A stretch of 64,000 nucleotides of DNA, taken from Arthonia radiata. Its lineage: Eukaryota; Ascomycota; Arthoniomycetes; Arthoniales; Arthoniaceae. Positions 20,363 through 31,175 of this stretch are shown here, piece after piece (position 1 is the stretch's first letter; each line of letters starts with the position of its first letter). The notes beneath the pieces were generated by a model, which was not told the origin of the DNA, did not search any database, and was given only the letters and a program-made list of their open reading frames with translations. Where the stretch lies: the NCBI GenBank assembly GCA_002989075.1, contig PSQN01000014.1, forward strand, positions 744,001-808,000, given 5' to 3'. The position numbers were made by a program, and so were the translations under genes.

Positions 20363-20489
20363 GTAAGTTTCAGAGCAGCCACGCATTTTATTCTGTGCCT
20401 CAGAAGGCATTGTCAGACAGCTGAAGCGCTTGCGCTGCCATATAGCCCTTTACCTGGAACTCCATCTAACTCCAGAACAGGCTGTGCTG
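20363..20489. repeat. 127-bp module, copy 2 (just 3' of F-box-like copy B)
   Basis: Gap-free alignment with the copy at 22019-22145 (about 83% identity by hand count) and with that at 2071-2197. It ends about 10 bp from the stop codon of F-box-like copy B, so it occupies that gene's 3' flank. In the minus-strand frame, most differences from the 22019 copy over ~24 codons fall at third positions. Confidence 0.75.
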
Positions 20490-20499
20490 GCTCTTCCTT

Positions 20500-21933
20500 C
20501 TAGGTGGGTGAGTACTCCACAAAAAAAGTTTGATGATTGTCCAACCGCAGATTTTTGAGCGATGGCCGGTCGAGCGTATCCATGCCATCAAACAGCACCC
20601 GGTCCATCTCGGACCTGTCGCAGAATCGGCCCTTGGGGAGACATTCCCATTGCGCAGGACATATTTGACCGTGTTGGGGCCGCTCCCTCTCGACGTCGTC
20701 TAAGCCGCCAGCTGGCCAAGGATACGACGCGCAACGAGAGCCCAAGGGGATGCTCGTGTACTTTCTGCGAGCTGCGCAGAAAGCTCTCTTACCGAATTGG
20801 GGGACAATCCAGCATGTTGGCAGACTGTCACTGAACCATGCCGATGGCTCCCATGGTTCTCGGTTCGACCAGTACCTTGGCATCTCATATGATCGCCTGC
20901 AAAAAAAGTTTCGGTGCTCGTCAAACAAGGCGAATGCGTGATATGTAAGTGGGTTGAACATCCTCGCGAGCAGCCGTTGCTCTCTTATTCTTCGGGCAGC
21001 TTCTGTGACCCATGCAGGAGTCGTGATTCTATCAGAGAGCACGAGGGAATCTAATCGCGCATGGGACACGTTCTCGTAATGTGTTGTCCAGCAGGCTGAT
21101 CGTTCTCTATTGAACATCTCACCTTCGTTGGGTAGACTGGAGAGACGCATTTCGTAAAAAGCCAGCAACATTTGTTCTTCCGCTTTGACTTTCCAATCGA
21201 CTTGATGGTCCTCGCTCTGTGCCACAATCTTCTCTAGTTCCTGGAGACAAGGTAACATGCGCGGCCATCGTGAGCACTGCTTCCAGTAAGGAGGGTACAG
21301 GAATGTCAACTCGTCGACTGTTGGCAATCGACGTAGTGTACGCACGAGTATATTCGCATCAGTCCTGTATTGTCGCCGAGTCTGCATGTTGAAAGGCGGA
21401 ATGTCTCGACAAGAGCTGGCGAAGCTGAATTCCTGGCTGCCTTCGTACCAAGCTGCCCACTTCTTGTCGCAGTCGTCTTCAAAGGAGACGGTAAGCTTTT
21501 GTGGTAGGGCTGAACTCGTTGCATGTAGGAAATCTATAAGCCATACTAGCGAGTTGAAGATGCGTATGAAGTGTGCTGCGCTTGGTCGATCTGGCGGATG
21601 TATTGACAATCTCAATGACTGTAATTGCGAGAATGGTAAGCGAAGAAACCTCTGGACTCTGTCCGGGTCGGGCGAGTCGAACACAAAGGGCGCAGGTATC
21701 AGGGGCGCGTAGGACGCACATCCGTCGTCGATCTTGATGGACGTTGGCCATGCGTTGGGTCGCCAGTCGCATCGACTACTAATCGTAAATGTCAGGGTCT
21801 TGGCTCCGTAGAGTTCCCGTTGAATGGGTCGGGATACATTGATGAGACCTCTCATGTCCACATAACCCCAAATTTTCTCTCTTATTTCGAAGGGGAGGTA
21901 GCCTAGCTTCCCAAGTCCTAGCTTGTCTGTCAT
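20500..21933 (-). CDS. F-box-like/2EXR-like protein, copy B
   Basis: A single frame of 477 aa, paralogous to the two-exon gene at 974-2830. The N-terminus has LPFEIREKIWGYVDM, followed by ELYGAKTLTFTIS, APFVFDSPDPDR, RIFNSLVWLIDFL, and in the C-terminal half EEQMLLAFYEM, NRERSACWTTHYEN and QRLLARMFNPLTYH. The final ~80 residues are longer than in copy A. No intron is present where copy A has one. The gene is framed by direct copies of the 127-bp module at both ends (20363-20489 and 22019-22145), a trace of tandem duplication and loss. Function is unknown; a substrate-receptor role is suggested only by the weak F-box resemblance. Confidence 0.75.
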   Translation of the reverse strand: MTDKLGLGKLGYLPFEIREKIWGYVDMRGLINVSRPIQRELYGAKTLTFTISSRCDWRPNAWPTSIKIDDGCASYAPLIPAPFVFDSPDPDRVQRFLRLPFSQLQSLRLSIHPPDRPSAAHFIRIFNSLVWLIDFLHATSSALPQKLTVSFEDDCDKKWAAWYEGSQEFSFASSCRDIPPFNMQTRRQYRTDANILVRTLRRLPTVDELTFLYPPYWKQCSRWPRMLPCLQELEKIVAQSEDHQVDWKVKAEEQMLLAFYEMRLSSLPNEGEMFNRERSACWTTHYENVSHARLDSLVLSDRITTPAWVTEAARRIREQRLLARMFNPLTYHAFALFDEHRNFFCRRSYEMPRYWSNREPWEPSAWFSDSLPTCWIVPQFGKRAFCAARRKYTSIPLGSRCASYPWPAGGLDDVERERPQHGQICPAQWECLPKGRFCDRSEMDRVLFDGMDTLDRPSLKNLRLDNHQTFFVEYSPT

Positions 21934-22018
21934 GATGGCCAGTGTTTACGGTCGACAAGATAGAATGGGGCAAGTGTTAATTATTGTGTCAAGGACGAGA
22001 TGAGAACTTGAGGTTAGG

Positions 22019-22145
22019 GTAAGTCTCAGAGCAGCCACGCATTTCGTTCTGTGCCTCGAAAGTTATTGTTAGGCAGCTGAAGCGCTGCCGCTGTCTTATA
22101 GCCCTTTGTTTGAAGCTTTATCCAACTCGAGAACAGGCTGTGCTG
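22019..22145. repeat. 127-bp module, copy 3 (5' of F-box-like copy B)
   Basis: A direct repeat of 20363-20489, located about 85 bp upstream of the start codon of copy B and on the same strand as the other two copies. It begins GTAAGT and ends CAGGCTGTGCTG. Flanks are unrelated to those of the other copies. Confidence 0.75.
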
Positions 22146-23183
22146 AAGGTGATGCAATGCTGTCAGAGACGTGCTGTCAGAGCACGCTGGGGGTTTCGTC
22201 ATTTCTCCGTCACTTCCGTTCGAACATTGAGTGGGATTGAGCACAAATTTTAGTCGATGACAACGTTGTCACCTTCAATCAAGGATCGGAATCGCGCTGA
22301 GATCCTGGACCGGAGCGGTTGGAAGAGTTGGTAGCTGCTGATACAGGCAGGGCGACCGTATAATGGTATTGGGATTTGATCAGCCTGTCGCAAGATCCTC
22401 GTGTGCGCGAATGCACAAGCGAAAAATTAGAAAGGCGATCGTGTTAGTCGTTGTGGTTCTCGTGATTGCGGTTGCAACAATCTGACCTTACTGGGTGTTT
22501 CAGGGACCTCTGTAGGGTTGTTATTTGTCCAGCAAGTGGAGCGATGGTGGCGGAGTTCAGACATACTCTGAAAAGCGGCTATGTTCTAATAACACCTACG
22601 ATTGATGGAACAGGAGACAATTGCGTTTCTTACGGAAATTTGACACCAGCATTTTTGGGCATGGCCTGCGCGTCGCGATGAGAGATATCTTCATGAAGAC
22701 GGCAAATATGAGATAAGAGAGACATTCAGCACAGCAATGTGGCCGAAAAGCTACATTCTCCTCTTTGAGCTACCCCAAACGCAAGCATGATGTCGTGTCT
22801 GACAGAAGTTGACATGATGTTGGAAGCATCTTTGATGTTCTGTATTTGGTATAGAAAACATGAGATTGGGCTCGGGGCCTGTGTTGATTTAAGAAGACAG
22901 CAGGACTTGTCTAGCATATATATACAAGGCGAGAATACAGAGAGAAAGGTGACGAAAGAATATTCTGTTGTCAGTGGATGGAACTCAAAGGCAGCGACAT
23001 GGAAGCACAGAAACAAGTCCTCGAAACCAACGCGCCAAGCCAAGTAAACAAATGACGTCACATCACCCTCTGTTCATGCCTGGTTCCAGCATCGTTCCAG
23101 CATCTTCCCAGGCTTCACCCTTTCATTCATACCTCATACGCTTCTCGCCCCTTCTCAACCCCTCCTCCTCTAAACAACCCACC
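22146..23183. other. Intergenic, no gene recognised
   Basis: About 1 kb between the F-box-like region and the FIT gene. Frames are short and without resemblance. The last ~200 bp upstream of 23184 is pyrimidine-rich on the + strand, as expected for a fungal promoter and leader. Confidence 0.5.
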
Positions 23184-24434
23184 ATGTCCACACGCAAACG
23201 GCCCAACAACCCGTCCACACCGCCCTCCAAATCACCCAAATCCTCACCAGCCACCTCCACAACCCTCACCAAACTCCCCTCAACAATGCGCTCACCCCTC
23301 CTCCCCACCCCCCTCGAGCTCCTACTTCTATCCCTCTACCCCCTCACCCTCACTCTCGGCTCGCTCTTCGCCACCGTCTCCCCCTATGTCATGCCCCCCA
23401 CCAACAAATCAACCTACAGCCCCTACCACCAATCCTACCAACCCGCCTCCAGCGCGCCCTCCTACTTCGCGACCAAAGCCAACGTCTTCAACGTCTATTT
23501 CGTCAAGATCGGGTGGTTCTGGTGTTCCCTCGCTTTACTACTCTTCACCGCACTCGCTGCACGGGGCAGAAGTGCGATTGACGTGGGATTCGCGCACGGC
23601 AGTCCGAATCGCGAACGCGTGCTCGACCAGAAAACCGTGAGGCTCTCGGACCTCGACGATACGAGCAGGCGCCAAGAACGCGACGAGCGCATGCGGCGCC
23701 TCTACCAGGTCTGCGTCCGCTGGGCGGCATTGACAGCGCTGTGGTACACCCTCACGCAGGCGTTCCTGGGGCCGAGTATCATCGACCGCCTGTTCCGCGC
23801 GTCGGGCGGGGCGTGCTACACCACAGCTCTCTACACACCGAACAGCGACGGCGCATCCGCGTCCGCACAGGCGCAGCCCATCCCCGATGCCACGAGCTAC
23901 GGCGACTGTCGGCGCAGGGGTGGAAGATTCGCGGGTGGTCTAGATGTGAGCGGGCATGTGTTTCTGCTGGTGCTGGGAAGCGGGATGTTGTTTCTGGAGG
24001 GGTTGCCGGTGGTGGTGCCGTGGGTAAGGGGGTTGACGACTGGACGTGTGGTGAGGATGGGGCGGCATACGATGACGCTGGGCGGCGATGGGAAGGGCAG
24101 GGAAGAGGAGGCGGCGAAAGAGGACGGTGAGGTCGATACGCCGAATCATGGGTATGGGACACGGGCGGCGGCGAGGGCGAAGAAGGTGGTTGAGGCGCAG
24201 AGCCAGATGAAGGAGAAACCGGTGACGACGAGATTGAAGGAGTATGCGCTGTGGCTTACGAGCGGCGTGTTGGTGTTGAGTTGGTGGATGTTGCTTATGA
24301 CGGCGGCGTTCTTTCATAGTTGGGTGGAGAAGGGGAGTGCGCTTGTGGTGGCTGGGACAGGTTTGTGGTTGGTGTATGGCGTGCCTAGGGGTGTTGAGGC
24401 TGTGAGGGGGATTGTGGGCATGCCTGGGGTGTGA
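23184..24434 (+). CDS. FIT/Scs3 family ER membrane protein (lipid-droplet biogenesis)
   Basis: 416 aa from the ATG in context CCACCATGTCC; an in-frame ATG at 22968 would add a poor leader and is less likely. The N-terminus (~30 aa) is S/T/P-rich. Membrane helices follow at LELLLLSLYPLTLTLGSLF, WFWCSLALLLFTALA, WAALTALWYTLTQAFLG and VFLLVLGSGMLFLEGL, and near the C-terminus LWLTSGVLVLSWWMLLMTAAFF. The two family histidines are visible: LDVSGHVFLL and FFHSWVEKGSA. FIT2/Scs3 proteins sit in the ER and act as acyl-CoA diphosphatases needed for normal ER and lipid-droplet budding; this activity is known from the family, not shown here. A charged loop (~340-380) separates the halves. Confidence 0.88.
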   Translation: MSTRKRPNNPSTPPSKSPKSSPATSTTLTKLPSTMRSPLLPTPLELLLLSLYPLTLTLGSLFATVSPYVMPPTNKSTYSPYHQSYQPASSAPSYFATKANVFNVYFVKIGWFWCSLALLLFTALAARGRSAIDVGFAHGSPNRERVLDQKTVRLSDLDDTSRRQERDERMRRLYQVCVRWAALTALWYTLTQAFLGPSIIDRLFRASGGACYTTALYTPNSDGASASAQAQPIPDATSYGDCRRRGGRFAGGLDVSGHVFLLVLGSGMLFLEGLPVVVPWVRGLTTGRVVRMGRHTMTLGGDGKGREEEAAKEDGEVDTPNHGYGTRAAARAKKVVEAQSQMKEKPVTTRLKEYALWLTSGVLVLSWWMLLMTAAFFHSWVEKGSALVVAGTGLWLVYGVPRGVEAVRGIVGMPGV

Positions 24435-25116
24435 GAATGGAGAGAAAATGAGAACAAAAAGTTCATGAGATGAGATTGTCAGGATGTGGGATTACGTGAG
24501 AGGTACGAAGACAGCGTATGATACCCCGGAGTGTTTGGAGGCTTGAAGCACGCGATTGTCACTCAGAAGCGAAGGCATCATGTGCGGACGCAGATGATAC
24601 TGAATAGGATCGTTGAGAAATTGATGAGATAGCCGCTCAGAACTAGTGCCTCAAACGACTTTCGTCTGTAAGCTGGGTGATCGCTTTCGTCTATGCTGGG
24701 CAGCCGCGCCCTCCGTCAATGTGGTGGGCGGTGCAACAATTCAATAGCGTTGTTATTCGCTTCTGCTTCTTCGTCAAGTCAACCCGGATGACGACAGCTT
24801 GAGGAACGTCTCCGCCGCTTGAGTCCCACGTCGCATTCATGCCGATTCGTCGCCTTTGGCCGAGGTCAAGTTTCTGTCATCGCGATACACAACCTCGGCC
24901 CGTCGATGCAGGCAGGCGACTACCCATGTGGCGTGGTCTGCGGTACACTCTCTCCTTCCTTGTACGGCGGTGATATGTAGACCTCCTCGAAAATGACATT
25001 CATAACCACATGTTTCTCTTGAAGATGACTGCATTCTTTTCAGTTCCGGCCTACCGGGAGTGCTGACCTCCGCTCTCTTCATCAGCGGACGAAGGTGGTC
25101 GTGATCTTTCGCATCT
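24435..25116. other. Convergent intergenic region between FIT and ARPC5 genes
   Basis: 3' flanks of both genes. No coding region is recognised. Confidence 0.5.
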
Positions 25117-25991
25117 TCAAACCGTCCGGCGATCAGTCATGCACCTCAGTATACTTCCCGGACCAGCAATATCCACCACCTACGTTTCGTCAGCCATTAT
25201 CCAAAGCGCTCAAATCATGTTCTTCACGCCCCAACCACCCACCCCTCTCCAAAACAAAAATCAACATACCTTCTCATGCCAACTCAACAACACGCTCATA
25301 TTCCCCCCACTCGTCTCGCCGCCAGGCCTGCCCCCCACCTGACTAAACCCCCCCGTACTCTGCGGCGTCATCCCACTGCCGCCTCGGCTCGCTCCCGCCG
25401 TGCTCGCGGACGCACCCATGCCTTTGTATAAGTACTTCATCAGCGTGTCGAGCAGCTCTGGCCCGCCGGGGGACGAGTACAGCCGTGTGAGTAACGGTGT
25501 CATGTCCGCCGCGCGGATGGAGGTCAGGCATTCGATTACCGCGGTTGTGTGAAGGTCCTAGGGGTGTGTGAGCGTCAATCATTCTTCCGACAGCCTTTTG
25601 TAATTCTCAAAGCTCCATTCCATCGTTTCCGACATACTGCGACTCTGCACGCATTGCCCAGCCTGTTCGCGACATGCTCTGCCCACCCCTCTTCTTCCGC
25701 AGTTCACTCTCCGCTCGGATTCCCTATGACGTCCTCCCCACCCACGGAAGGAGAAAATCAGCTTACCTTCCCCTGCCCCTCCCCCCCAAACGGCGCCATC
25801 TCCAGCGCGCTCTTCAACGCCCCTTCGCCATCGCCTCCACGTAACAACTGCCGGATCTGCTGCGTCGTCGCCTGCACATCAGCCGTAGACACCGGGACGA
25901 AGGACGGCGCAAGCGAGGATAAATCAAAGTTCTGCGGGCTGTCGGGGTCGTAGGCGTCTACGTTGAGGGTGCGGTAGTTGATTTGCGCCAT
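25117..25991 (-). CDS. arpc5: Arp2/3 complex 16-kDa subunit (ARPC5)
   Basis: Exons are 25991-25767, 25557-25270 and 25179-25117, giving 191 aa. All introns are phase 0 (GTAAGC...CTAG, 209 bp; GTATGT...GTAG, 90 bp). The start is MAQINYRTLNVDAYDPDS, the canonical ARPC5 N-terminus; middle blocks are STADVQATTQQIRQLLRGGD and LLTRLYSSPGGPELLDTLMK; the C-terminus VVDIAGPGSILRCMTDRRTV matches the family end. A glycine/serine-rich insert (~129-160) is typical of fungal orthologues. The subunit (yeast Arc15) helps anchor ARPC2-ARPC4 and the Arp2 side of the complex that nucleates branched actin at endocytic sites. The leader upstream of the ATG is an unusual CA-rich tract on the coding strand. Confidence 0.92.
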
Positions 25992-26000
25992 TGTTTTTTG

Positions 26001-26078
26001 GTGGGAGGGTGTGGTGTGTGTGTGGTGTGTGTGGTGAGGGGTGTGTAGGTGTGGTTTGAGGGGTGTGAGGGGTATTGT
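26001..26078. repeat. GT/GGT-rich low-complexity tract in ARPC5 leader
   Basis: The + strand is an irregular run of GTGTG and GGTGTG units, so the minus-strand ARPC5 leader is CA/CCACA-rich immediately upstream of the start codon. It is simple-sequence expansion, possibly affecting transcription or translation initiation. Confidence 0.7.
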
Positions 26079-29000
26079 GTACGGATGCGAATGAGTGGTG
26101 TGTGGCAGGGCAAAACGGAGAAGAGTGGAGGGTGTTGTTTTAAGAGTTAGAGAGATGAGATGGTTGAATTCGTCGGATTGGAGGGGTGTTGAAGATCGCC
26201 TTGAAAGGCTGAGACCGTGGGGCAAAAAGGATCGCCTTGGTGAACAGGGTTGCCTGCAGACGACTATTTTTCCGACGTGGGAAGCTTTGCGACTCCCACG
26301 GCATGCTGTAGGAAAGATGCTTCGGGATTACCGAGAACAACTCATCAAGGTACTCAAAGAAATATCGTGACTTCAACGTCTACCCAGACAGTCGGTAAAC
26401 CACACGTGGCCGTCAAACTCCCGATCTCCCGTTCCAACCCGAACACCTGTCAGGTGAATATCAGATGACTGCCCGGTCATGCGGGCAATGACATCGTAAA
26501 CAAGCATGACAGCCGTCGGCAATGCCTGCCATGACTAGACGCCCCGGTCGTTACACCCTCGGCAAAGCAGCGCACAAGACAGAAGAGCAGCGTATGCATC
26601 AGAAACGAGTACAATTCCAAGGGTATCATCGCTCGCCTTTCCCCGGCGGAAACAAAGTGCTAGTAGTATAGTACGCAGGCCCAGAGCTTGATAGCTCGTA
26701 GCTCCATCGCCTTCCATAGCCTTCCATAGCCCAAAAACAGCAATTCAAATAATCATACAGTGATTTCTTCCACGAAGCTCGAGCGTCCATAGTGAGATGC
26801 ACGAGCCGTGAACGTGCCTATTGTCGTCCGATTCTGAATCAGACGAGGAAGCTCGAGGCCCAGTGACAGCTTTCCATCTCTTGTGCGCGCTCGGTTGTCG
26901 CGAAGCTGTCACTCAGCCGCTGCTGCAACGTTGGCTTGATGAGTGAAGGACCAGACTTGTCGCATGACCTGCCTCAGAGACTCATGTGAAAAAACGAAAG
27001 GATGTAACACTAAAACTTGATTGTCGCAGATGCGCGTGAGCGCGTTGTGTCTAGACCCAAACGCCGAAAAAGGACTTTTTTGTGTGCAGACGCCGGCGGA
27101 CCCAAAAGCAGCAATTGATGCGGTTTGGAAGATGGTGATGGTGGGGGAGGTGTGAGGTAACAACACAAGACCTGCGAGCTGTTGTTGGAGATGTGATGAT
27201 GGTGCAACGACCGAGAGACGAGAGTAAAGAGCGTGTGTTGTGGAGAGCGAATGGATATGGAATGAGGCTCAAAGCGAAATAGTGGTACAATTGATGGTCG
27301 TAGTGGTGAAAGTCGAGACGCGGAAGGGACGGTTGGTGGGAGAGAGGATGCCGAAGGTGATGTTTTAGCGGGTCCCTGCATGCATGTATTAGCGCACTGC
27401 ATCATGAGATCAGATCCATATGCAACCTTACAGAAAAAGACAGCGGTGCAGTGGGTCGGAAATCCAGGATCCATGTCAGCAAGGGCGAGATAATTAACTT
27501 TTCGTATGAACACAGGAGGTGAAATGAATGTCGTGGTCGTCATTGCGGTCGTCCGCATCTGATGTTTTTGGGGTTGGTGTGCGCGATGGTTACAGCTCGG
27601 CTTGCTAGCTGGACGCTGGAGGAATGTGAGTGTTTTATTTTTCTGGTCGAGGCGGCGGGTGCCCTGGCTTGGGTTTTGGGGTGCCAGTCGTGTCATAAGC
27701 TCCACGGCCGAAGTTGGCCATTGCGATCGACTCTCGGGTGATCACTGCAGGTGCGCAAGCTTCGAGTCAGCGAGGGAACAAAGAATGTCGAGTCTGGCTA
27801 CCTTCGAGGGAGGGAATGCAGCCCCTACTTGAGCTTTTGTAGTCTGGCAAGGGAGTGGATGCGCTACGTACTTGAGTTCACGAGAATATGTCTGAGTGGA
27901 CAGGATCGTCGCACAAAACTGTGCAGCCGACTCCGGGTAGTGGATCGATGTGGCTTGGTGTGTATTGTCGTGCAGTACACCAGATGAGTGCGTGACCCAA
28001 GCCTTCGCGGCCTGTATTCGTGGTGGAGTTTTTGGTGTCCGATTGTGGAATGCAGCTGACGCCTAGAATGGTTTCTGGTGCTTTTGCCGAGGAAGATACT
28101 TGCTCGATGAGGTTCCTCGCGAAATGTGACCTTGGAGTGAGATGCAAATATTTGCAGGCACTGTACTAGCTTGCAGAGGAAAGCATGAGTAGGTGAAGAT
28201 AGGAAACTTGGTGAACTTGTTGAGATGAGACCGCAGGAAGCGTGGAGTGCGTGCACGTTGCAGGTAATATAGGTGCCGTTCGTCTCTGTCTGAGACAAGG
28301 GTTCAGAGGAAAACGGCTGTGCGGCGTGACAAACGGCGATGGATGTGTCGATACTTGCTGGTGGCGAGCAAAGCGCGGATCTGCCTGGATGGTCAAACGG
28401 CAAAGGAAGGAGCGTTTATGCAGATTTGTAAAAATACAATGCCAGAAAAAGAAGCGCGTCAGAAAGGTGGTAAAGATACAGGTGAACAAGCTAGGAAAAA
28501 AGTGAGTGAAGAGGTCGAGTAAAGCCACGCGAGGAGAAAAGGGAAGGAGCGACGGGAAGGATGTTGCTGAAACATCCAAGCCAGAAAGAGAGGATGGAAG
28601 GTAGTGGTGGACGTTGGCAGAGGTACTCAACCAAATAAAAAAAAGGGCACCGAAATGAACTGGTCTGCCGGATGTTGGATGCGCAAGCCGAAAGCACCAG
28701 TCGAAGCACAAAAGTCACGAAGGGTTGATGTCATTTGGCACGGCACAGTCTGACGACTAGCCCATACTCGTCAAAGGCACACCCCCCTGGCTGCCTTGCA
28801 TGGGGTAAAAAAGACGTGCAGATAGGTCCCTCGGATGGTGCATGATTCATTCCTAGAATAGTCTACGTAGCAGGTACGCGCGCAGGTACATCGCGCTTGG
28901 TTCTCACTGCTCCAACGACCAGGAGCCGCCTCTGAAGGCGACCACTGGGGCGCGTCGTGTGGATGGGATGGGGAATGGCATACGCGCTCCGAGACTTTAC

Positions 29001-31175
29001 GTGTCATCATCATTTGCGGAGAAAGGCAGAGAGATAGTTCGAGACAAGTACCGCAAGCAAGTCCGCCAGTATCTGTAAGTGCAAGCATCACGTTGCAGTG
29101 TTCCAGTGCCGTTTGACCGTCGTCGCTCTCATTGGAGTTTGGAGAAGCAGTCGAGCTGCCACGCACGGAAGCAATAATGTCACCCACACAAACGCAGAAT
29201 TGTAAATTTCTTTCCCGAGTCCCTGAATACCAAAGGGCGCACGGATGCAGCAAACGCACGCCCGGCGCCAGGAACCTGGTCCCCGATCGCCAGCGCTCCA
29301 CGGCCTCGCGTGTTTTGTTCCTGCGCAAGCTCCCTTTCTCTTTGCCCCGTCGGAGATTTTGTTGCGACACGATCCAGAGAATAAGGTTCAGCACATCTCC
29401 TCCTTTGGCCGCGCCGAGACTTCCTCAGCCATCTCATCAAGGTGTCCGTCTGCTGCTTTGGGCTTCATCGCGGCTGTTCCACACAGGAAAGGGTCAAAAT
29501 TGTCCACCATTCGGCAGACGCCGTGAGACATGCACCCTCACAAAAAATCTGCCGTGCCCACAGTGGTTGTGTGGTCTGTTGTATTTTAGTTGCCCTTTGC
29601 TGCAACCAAAGCAAGTACCTTGTCTGTATGCGGAAGATAAATCCGCGTTTGCCGCTCGTTTGGGGCGCATTCCACTCATTCAGGTACCCACTCCCTGCGA
29701 CGAATGTGTATGGTGGAGTTATTGAAAAAGAAAGCTTGCGTTTAACGGACGATATCGTGCATCGTGGCGGCAATCTGGCGTCGTTGTTCTGCCGAACTTC
29801 TGGATTTTCCAGGTTGCTCGCGTGGCATCTGCCGATGGTGCAGCAAAAGGGGCGCTAGACAAACGCTGTCCCTCGCCCAGTCGCCCGATGTCAGAATCGT
29901 GCGTAGATCTCGAAACGGCGAAATGACCGGATGCTGGTGCTGTGCATGAGCCGTGTCTTTTGCGTTTGGAGTTTAGACGAAGATGTGTGGGCGAAACCTG
30001 CTGACCGGATGCTTTTGGGCCTTTCCGCAGAAGCCTGGTCTTGTCGCGGACTGCGTGGAAGCATCCTGGTTGTGGAGCAAATTGCAGTAAGCGACAAACG
30101 CTGTGCGTGATGCATCGATCCTAGCTCCCAGGATCCGCAATGCCGGCCACGCCAAGCAATGCAATGTCTCGACACCATTTCGTTCATCTTGGATACTCCG
30201 TACTGTCGCGCATCTCGCTTTTTGTAAGGCACAACCAGGAACTTCTTCGCCCTCTGGTCTCGACTCTGCAACTCCGGGATCACCAGACTTTCATTCGCCC
30301 TGACGCGAGCCGTCCTCGAGCATCCGCCTTCCGCTCTTCCGCGCTCGCGTACCGTAGGGGAAGTCTCTACCCGCTTCCGAATTCCCCGAACACGCCAACT
30401 GCGAAACGAGATCACCAATCTCCTCCCTACGATTTGTGAGCGACAGATTCCAGAAAGAGGGCATGCTTCCAAGCCACGGAATTGTTGAGGAGCGTAATCT
30501 TGTCATTGGTTAAGCTGGCGTCCTTTCTGCATCCCTGAAGTAGGTTTCGGTACTTGAAACTGGAGACTCGAAAGCATTTGGGGGCGAGAAGGGTACAAAG
30601 TACAAGGTATCCCGGTTTTACGATTGCGCACGCGTAACGCTGACGTGCAACGCAAGCCTGGCCGCTTGACCGAAGGTAAAGAGATGCGAGAATCGAGATG
30701 GCTCACGATCCCGGGTTCGACGCAAGCAAGAAAGGCTCCCTGAAACCGTGCGTGCGGGTCGCGAAGACGTTGAAGTGTCATGCAAGTCATCTTATCCACG
30801 TGGTGAGAGCGTGCGAAAGCACGGCATTGGTAGTTGACACGACGGGACGACGTCGCATCCAGCATCGAAATTCATACCTCGCGATTATATCGTCGCAGTG
30901 CATCTGCATGCATGTGCCAACAGCTGCGAGTGGTCAGACCACTGCTTATGTTAGGACGTGCAGTATCATCACGTGGAGTTCTTGCTCCAGCCGGCCCATG
31001 AAGGTTGATGTACCTGGTACTCCTACAAGATGTACTGCTCTTCACCGCTCCGTCGGGTGGCCCTGTGGGAACTGAAGCTGTAAGACTGCAGAAGTAGCAT
31101 TGCCGCTCTGCCGTAGACGAAAACGTCGAAAACGGTAAACATCTAGTCGCGTGCTTGTGCCGGTCGCTGCGTAAT
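26079..31175. other. Gene-poor 5-kb region; purine-rich segment near 28.4-28.7 kb
   Basis: No frame of any length shows a recognisable domain, and the long frames (such as minus 27010-27705 and 28166-28711) have the composition of translated low-complexity sequence. Around 28400-28640 the + strand is strongly A/G-rich, so the minus strand is pyrimidine-rich, as in promoters and 5' leaders of minus-strand fungal genes. A perfect 10-bp tandem duplication (CTTCCATAGC twice) lies at 26711-26730. The region may hold a long regulatory region, a long 5' leader or a noncoding RNA, but nothing in it is specific enough to call. Confidence 0.4.

Noticed and set aside
22968-23183. N-terminal extension of the FIT protein
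   Set aside because: Extra 72 residues are not family-like, and the ATG at 23184 has a good CCACC context.
27010-28711. Long minus-strand frames of 179-231 codons
   Set aside because: Translated pyrimidine-rich low-complexity sequence without domains or paralogues; treated as noncoding.
30708-30724. GGGTTCGA resembling a tRNA B box
   Set aside because: No A box or foldable acceptor stem at the right distance.
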